DNA from: an uncultured bacterium
GTDB taxonomy: Bacteria > Planctomycetota > UBA8108
DNA length: 18,574 bases
Assembly (NCBI GenBank): GCA_913050545.1
Contig: CAJWZY010000009.1
Location: 1-18,574, forward strand
Reading direction: 5' to 3'
Position 1 is the first letter of the stretch. Each line of letters opens with the position of its first letter. The position numbers and the translations under genes were made by a program. Shown in pieces: positions 15,018-18,574 of this stretch. Under the pieces are notes generated by a model. That model had not been told where the DNA came from. It worked only from the letters and a program-made list of their open reading frames with translations, and searched no databases.

Positions 15018-16877
15018 TCAGTCGCGGCGGTCCTTGCGACGGAGCTTGGCGTTGAGCAGGCGTTTCCTGAGCCTGGTGGTCTTGGGGGTGATTTCGAGCA
15101 GCTCGTCTTCCTCGATATATTCGAGAGCCTCTTCGATCGACATCAGCCGTGGGGGGCTCAGGAGGATATTCCTGTCACTCCCGGAGGCCCTCACATTCGT
15201 CAGCTTCTTCTCACGGCAGAGGTTGACCGTTATGTCATCCTCCTTGCAGTGCTCGCCGACGATCATTCCTTCGTAGACCGGTTCTCCGGGTGAAACGAAC
15301 ATCGGGCCGCGGTCTTTCAGGTTGAAGAGGGCATAGGGGATGGCCTGGCCTTGTTCGCTCGAAACCATGACTCCCGCTGCGCGCCCCGGTATGGAGCCCT
15401 TGTGTCCTTCGTAGCCATCGAAGTTGTGGCAGATGGTCGCCTCTCCGGCGGTGAGACTCATCAGGCGAGAACCCATCCCGATCAGCCCCCGGGCAGGAAT
15501 CCTGAACTGTACGAGAATCCTCTCACCCTGGGGGTCATAGCGGATCATCTCTCCACGCCTCGAACCTGCCAGCTCAATCACCTTGCCGGCGCTCTCTTCC
15601 GGAGTCTGTACGTGGAGCAGCTCGATCGGCTCTTTTCGCTTGCCGTCCTCCTCGATAAAGATCGGGCGGGGCTTGCCCACCTGGAACTCATAGTCCTCTC
15701 TTCTCATGTTTTCGATGAGAATTCCCAGGTGAAGAGTTCCTCTTCCGGAAACTTCGAAGGAACCCGCCTCCGGCAGGTCTTCCACCCGCAGGGCGACGTT
15801 CGACTCGAGCTCTTTATAGAGCCGCTGGCGAAGCTGGCGCGAGGTGACAAATTTCCCATCCTGTCCCGCAAAGGGGCTGTTGTTAACCTGGAAGACCATC
15901 GAGATGGTGGGCAGGTCGATGTCGATCAGCGGCAGGGGGTCAGGATTTTCCGGGTCGGTGAGGGTGTCACCGATTTCAACCTCACCGATGCCTGTGACGG
16001 CACAGATGTCGCCTGCAGTCACCTTCTCCACCGGCGCTCTTCCCAGCTTGTCGAAGATGAACAGCTCGGTGACGGTTTCCTCTCTTGACTCTTCCCGGCC
16101 GCAAAGCTGGATCCTGTCTCCTACCTCGATGGAACCCTTGGTCACCCGGCCGATCCCGATGCGTCCGACGTAGTCGTTGTAGTCGATGGTGGTGATCTGG
16201 AACTGGAGGGGAGAGTCCTGCTCGACATGAGGCGGCGGGATCTGGTCGATCATCATTTCCAGGAGGGGAGTGACGTTGTCGTTCCCATCTTCTGGGCTGA
16301 GCCGTGCATAGCCCCCGGTGGCGGATGCGTAGACGATGGGGAAATCGAGAACATCGTTGCCCTCGAAGTCATCGACGGTGTCGAGGCCAAGCTCTTCAGT
16401 GAGCTCGAGGAAAAGTTCGCCGATCTCGTCGACGACCTCGTCCAGGCGCCGGTCAGGCCGGTCGATTTTATTGATAACCACCAGCGGGCGCAGGCGATGG
16501 CCGAAGGCCTTCTTCAGGACGAAGCGGGTCTGGGGCATGGGGCCCTCTGCTGCATCCACCAGGAGGAGAACACCGTCCGCCATCTGCAGGACACGCTCGA
16601 CCTCTCCACCGAAATCCGCGTGGCCCGGGGTGTCGATGAGGTTGATCTTCACGCCCTTGTAGGGCATGGAGATGTTCTTGGCCAGGATCGTGATTCCCCG
16701 CTCGCGCTCGAGGTCGTTGGAGTCAAGGATGCACTCGCCAAGGTCCTGGTGAGAGGGTATGGAGTCAGTAGCCTTGAGGAGCTTATCGACCAGGGTTGTC
16801 TTCCCATGGTCAACGTGGGCGATGACCGCGATATTGCGGATAGTTTCGATGGGTTTGATTTTCGTTGTTTCGGTCAT
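15018..16877 (-). CDS. typA: ribosome-associated GTPase TypA/BipA
   Basis: A 619-aa translational GTPase, full length for TypA/BipA. GTPase motifs are G1 AHVDHGKTT (20-28), G2 RGIT (60-63), G3 DTPGHAD (82-88), G4 NKID (136-139) and G5 SAT (~190). Domain II, EF-G-like domains III and V, and the BipA-specific C-terminal domain follow, with typical VSGRGTLHLGILIENMRREDYE and PARGLIGMGSRLMSLTAGEA stretches (each about 20 residues; the second lies near 460). BipA binds the ribosome and supports 50S assembly and stress or cold growth. No strong Shine-Dalgarno precedes the ATG. Transcription probably starts near 16927 from the promoter at 16934-16961. The downstream partner is the lipid kinase; polX is divergent. 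Confidence 0.96.
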   Translation of the reverse strand: MTETTKIKPIETIRNIAVIAHVDHGKTTLVDKLLKATDSIPSHQDLGECILDSNDLERERGITILAKNISMPYKGVKINLIDTPGHADFGGEVERVLQMADGVLLLVDAAEGPMPQTRFVLKKAFGHRLRPLVVINKIDRPDRRLDEVVDEIGELFLELTEELGLDTVDDFEGNDVLDFPIVYASATGGYARLSPEDGNDNVTPLLEMMIDQIPPPHVEQDSPLQFQITTIDYNDYVGRIGIGRVTKGSIEVGDRIQLCGREESREETVTELFIFDKLGRAPVEKVTAGDICAVTGIGEVEIGDTLTDPENPDPLPLIDIDLPTISMVFQVNNSPFAGQDGKFVTSRQLRQRLYKELESNVALRVEDLPEAGSFEVSGRGTLHLGILIENMRREDYEFQVGKPRPIFIEEDGKRKEPIELLHVQTPEESAGKVIELAGSRRGEMIRYDPQGERILVQFRIPARGLIGMGSRLMSLTAGEATICHNFDGYEGHKGSIPGRAAGVMVSSEQGQAIPYALFNLKDRGPMFVSPGEPVYEGMIVGEHCKEDDITVNLCREKKLTNVRASGSDRNILLSPPRLMSIEEALEYIEEDELLEITPKTTRLRKRLLNAKLRRKDRRD

Positions 16878-16902
16878 ATCGTCTTGTTGCCAGAGCGGTT
16901 CT

Positions 16903-16922
16903 ACCCCCTGTCAAGCGGGGGT
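16903..16922 (-). other. GC-rich hairpin in the typA 5' leader
   Basis: ACCCCC/GGGGGT (16903-16908 and 16917-16922) with an 8-nt loop lies inside the predicted leader, ending 25 nt before the typA ATG. The right arm overlaps a second dyad GGGTT-AA-AACCC (16919-16930), so the two could compete as structure or operator. Confidence 0.4.
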
Positions 16923-16933
16923 TAAAACCCGGT

Positions 16934-16961
16934 ATTATATCGACAGATGGCCGGGTGGCAA
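16934..16961 (-). promoter_or_regulatory. near-consensus sigma70-like promoter of typA
   Basis: On the minus strand TTGCCA (16961-16956, five of six) and TATAAT (16939-16934, exact) are 16 bp apart. This places transcription start near 16927 and gives a leader of about 50 nt before typA. Confidence 0.65.
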
Positions 16962-17007
16962 ATGAACGTCATCAGAGTCTTTTTTTCTTTGAGGGGAAGT
17001 TTATCCA

Positions 17008-18459
17008 TTGGATCGAACCCAGATCGTCGGGATTCTCAACTTTATGGCCGATTTGCTCGACCTCGAGTCCGATAATCCTTTCCGTTCACGCTCTTACAGG
17101 AGTGGGGCAAGGGCCCTGGAGGCACTGACCGATAATCTCAAAGAGCTGGTCGACTCAGGTGAGTTGACAACTGTAAAGGGAATCGGCGACTCGATTGCAG
17201 GTGTCATTGCCGACCTGCTGGAGACCGGGACCACAGCGCGCCGCGAGGAGCTGCTGGAGGCGATCCCCCCGGGCGTCCGGGAGATGCTCTCCATCGGCGG
17301 GCTGGGGCCGAAGAAGATCCGCTCCATCTGGAAGGACATGGGGATCGAGGACATCGATTCCCTGGCGCAGGCCTGTAAGGAAGGGAAGGTTGCCGGCTTC
17401 AAGGGATTCGGCGCAAAGTCAGAAGCGAAGATTCTCGAGGGGATCGATTACCTGCAGTCTGTAGACGGCATCTTTCTAAGGGTGGAATGCGAAAAGACAG
17501 CCGGGGAGCTGGTTGCCTACCTTGGCGCCTGCAAGGCCGTTGAGAGGGTGGAGCTGGCCGGAAGCTGGCGCCGGGCGAAGGAGGTCATGAAGGACCTTGA
17601 CCTGGTCGTCGCTACCTCCGAACCACCGGCTGTGGTTGAGCACATTTGCTCCTGGGCCGGGCTCGATACGGTTGTCGCCCGGGGAGAGTCCAAGACCAGT
17701 ATTCGATGTTCGAATGGACTCGGTGTGGATTTCAGGATTGTGGAAGAGGCACAGTTCCCCTTTGCCCTCTGCCACTTTACAGGTTCGAAGGAGCACAATA
17801 CCGCGTTGCGCGGACTGGCCAGGAAGCTTGGTCTGAAGCTCAACGAGTACGGGCTCTTCCGCGGGGATGAGCTGATCGAGTGTGCGGGGGAAGAAGAGAT
17901 CCATCGTGCCCTGGGGCTCGATTATATCCCGGCGGAGCTGAGAGAGAATTTCGGTGAGGTGGAGCAGGCGTCCGATTCCAGCCTGCCGCAGCTGGTTGAA
18001 GAATCTGACATCAGGGGCCTCGTTCACCTGCACACCAGCAAGCAGGATGGAGGCAGTGATGGCAAGGCCGGCATCGAGGAGATGGCGCAGGCGGCGCTCG
18101 GCAGGGGGCTCTCCTACATGGGGGTTACCGATCACAGCAAGACAGCCTCCTATGCAGGAGGACTGACCGTGGCGCAGGTGCTGGCCCAGCACCGGAAGAT
18201 CGACAGCCTCAACTCGTCGATGAAGGATTTTCGAATTTTCAAAGGGATCGAGTCCGACATCCTTCCAGATGGCTCCCTCGACTACGATGACGATGTGCTG
18301 GAACAGTTTGATTTTGTGATCGCCTCGCTCCATTCGGCCTTCAACCAGCCCATCGACCAGATGACCGACAGGGCGATGGGTGCCTCGAAGGACGGGTACA
18401 CTCCGCTCAGGGGCTCGCCTTCGTCAAGGAGCTGGTGGAATCCATGCACGGACGTGTAG
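17008..18459 (+). CDS. polX: PolX-family DNA polymerase/PHP protein, C-terminus lost at a junction
   Basis: A bacterial PolX-type protein acting in DNA repair synthesis. The start is TTG at 17008, with GAGGGGA 10 nt upstream; family similarity begins at this residue. Domains in order: HhH 8-kDa domain (~1-150; NPFRSRSYR 23-31, KGIGDSIA 57-64, GGLGPKKI 97-104), polymerase X core (GSWRR 185-189, catalytic Asp pair D196/D198, third Asp D241), fingers to ~310, then PHP phosphoesterase (HLHT 340-343, TDHS 374-377, GIESDILPDG 413-422, ASLHSAFNQP 439-448). After QMTDR (451-455) similarity stops; the expected GHPTGR region and final metal-binding Asp/His motifs, about 100 residues, are missing. The last ~27 residues are unrelated sequence read into a foreign fragment, so PHP activity should be impaired. 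It is divergent from typA. Confidence 0.85.
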   Translation: MDRTQIVGILNFMADLLDLESDNPFRSRSYRSGARALEALTDNLKELVDSGELTTVKGIGDSIAGVIADLLETGTTARREELLEAIPPGVREMLSIGGLGPKKIRSIWKDMGIEDIDSLAQACKEGKVAGFKGFGAKSEAKILEGIDYLQSVDGIFLRVECEKTAGELVAYLGACKAVERVELAGSWRRAKEVMKDLDLVVATSEPPAVVEHICSWAGLDTVVARGESKTSIRCSNGLGVDFRIVEEAQFPFALCHFTGSKEHNTALRGLARKLGLKLNEYGLFRGDELIECAGEEEIHRALGLDYIPAELRENFGEVEQASDSSLPQLVEESDIRGLVHLHTSKQDGGSDGKAGIEEMAQAALGRGLSYMGVTDHSKTASYAGGLTVAQVLAQHRKIDSLNSSMKDFRIFKGIESDILPDGSLDYDDDVLEQFDFVIASLHSAFNQPIDQMTDRAMGASKDGYTPLRGSPSSRSWWNPCTDV

Positions 18460-18574
18460 GGGTCGAGAGCGAGGTCGGAAAGGGAAGCACGTTCTGGTGT
18501 GAGTTTCCTATTGCAGCCATCGTTGAGCGTCACCCCGACTGGGAGAGTACCGAAGAATTCGAGGTCAAGAAGTG
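18379..18574 (+). pseudogene. C-terminal fragment of a histidine kinase ATPase domain
   Basis: In the frame of base 18411 the translation reads GLAFVKELVESMHG, then RVGVESEVGKGSTFW, then CEFPI. This is the G2-box-to-end signature of HATPase_c in sensor histidine kinases (usual form GTGLGLAxVKxxVExHGG, then VxSxxGKGSTFxxxLP). The GTGLG part is missing. Just upstream, in the PolX frame, ASKDGYTPLRG resembles the kinase ATP-lid lead-in (RASxxR...G). A 13-nt loss between short GGGG repeats at 18410-18414 would link both frames. The fragment ends in EVKK with TG at the window edge. No start codon or N-terminal kinase domains are present. Confidence 0.75.

Noticed and set aside
15351..16088. Long open frame antisense to typA (and others at 14457-15293, 12744-13589, 6221-7165, 17476-18333)
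   Set aside because: They are exact shadows of strongly conserved genes on the other strand; their peptides resemble no family and open length is expected from GC-rich codon bias.
16909..16914. Perfect TTGACA on the minus strand upstream of typA
   Set aside because: No -10-like hexamer lies 16-18 bp downstream; the TTGCCA/TATAAT pair further upstream is far better.
1..18574. CRISPR array, insertion sequence, prophage or defence island
   Set aside because: I saw no regularly spaced repeats, transposase, integrase, terminal inverted repeats or known defence domains in either strand.

Overview
This window carries about sixteen protein-coding genes or gene parts on both strands. It has no recognisable rRNA, tRNA, CRISPR array, insertion sequence or phage gene. 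The mix of exported proteins suggests Planctomycetota or a related lineage rich in dockerin-like proteins. The clues are two proteins ending in paired EF-hand/dockerin-like repeats with a conserved proline/cysteine tail, a HEAT plus PA-IL-like protein, and a secreted alpha/alpha-toroid protein. This placement comes from protein style only; no 16S or marker-gene comparison was possible. Coding sequence is GC-rich, and a few intergenic islands (about 2830-2880 and 3530-3640) are clearly AT-rich.

Left part (1-5900): the C-terminal half of an SLC13-type membrane permease enters from the left edge. A 593-aa secreted dockerin-like protein, a small one-helix membrane protein, a 311-aa dockerin-like secreted protein and a HEAT/PA-IL-like exported protein follow. 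About 900 bp between the two dockerin-like genes is mostly non-coding and holds a 16-bp palindrome, a candidate promoter and a hairpin-rich leader.

Middle (6080-10460): a good sigma70-like promoter precedes a two-gene unit, a secreted prenyltransferase/squalene-cyclase-fold repeat protein followed 16 bp later by a DUF1015 protein. Convergent to it is a pair of envelope genes, a small lipoprotein and a probable lipoprotein metallopeptidase with HEAT repeats, spaced for translational coupling.

Right part (10689-18574): mostly housekeeping. A DJ-1/YajL-type protein lies downstream of thiI (tRNA 4-thiouridine synthesis). Divergent from thiI is an RlmI-type rRNA methyltransferase. An apparent typA/bipA operon includes a phytol/dolichol-kinase-like membrane enzyme and has a near-consensus promoter. 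Divergent from typA is a PolX-family DNA polymerase (HhH, polymerase X and PHP domains).

The most striking signal is at the right edge. The PolX protein stops matching its family near base 18378, and the remaining ~190 bp encode the end of a histidine-kinase ATPase domain, largely in another frame. This is either a real recombination junction or a chimeric contig end. I found no convincing new multi-gene system. The best leads are this junction, the dockerin-like proteins with an exact 29-bp internal DNA repeat, the paired Cys-rich lipoproteins, and the lipid kinase next to typA.
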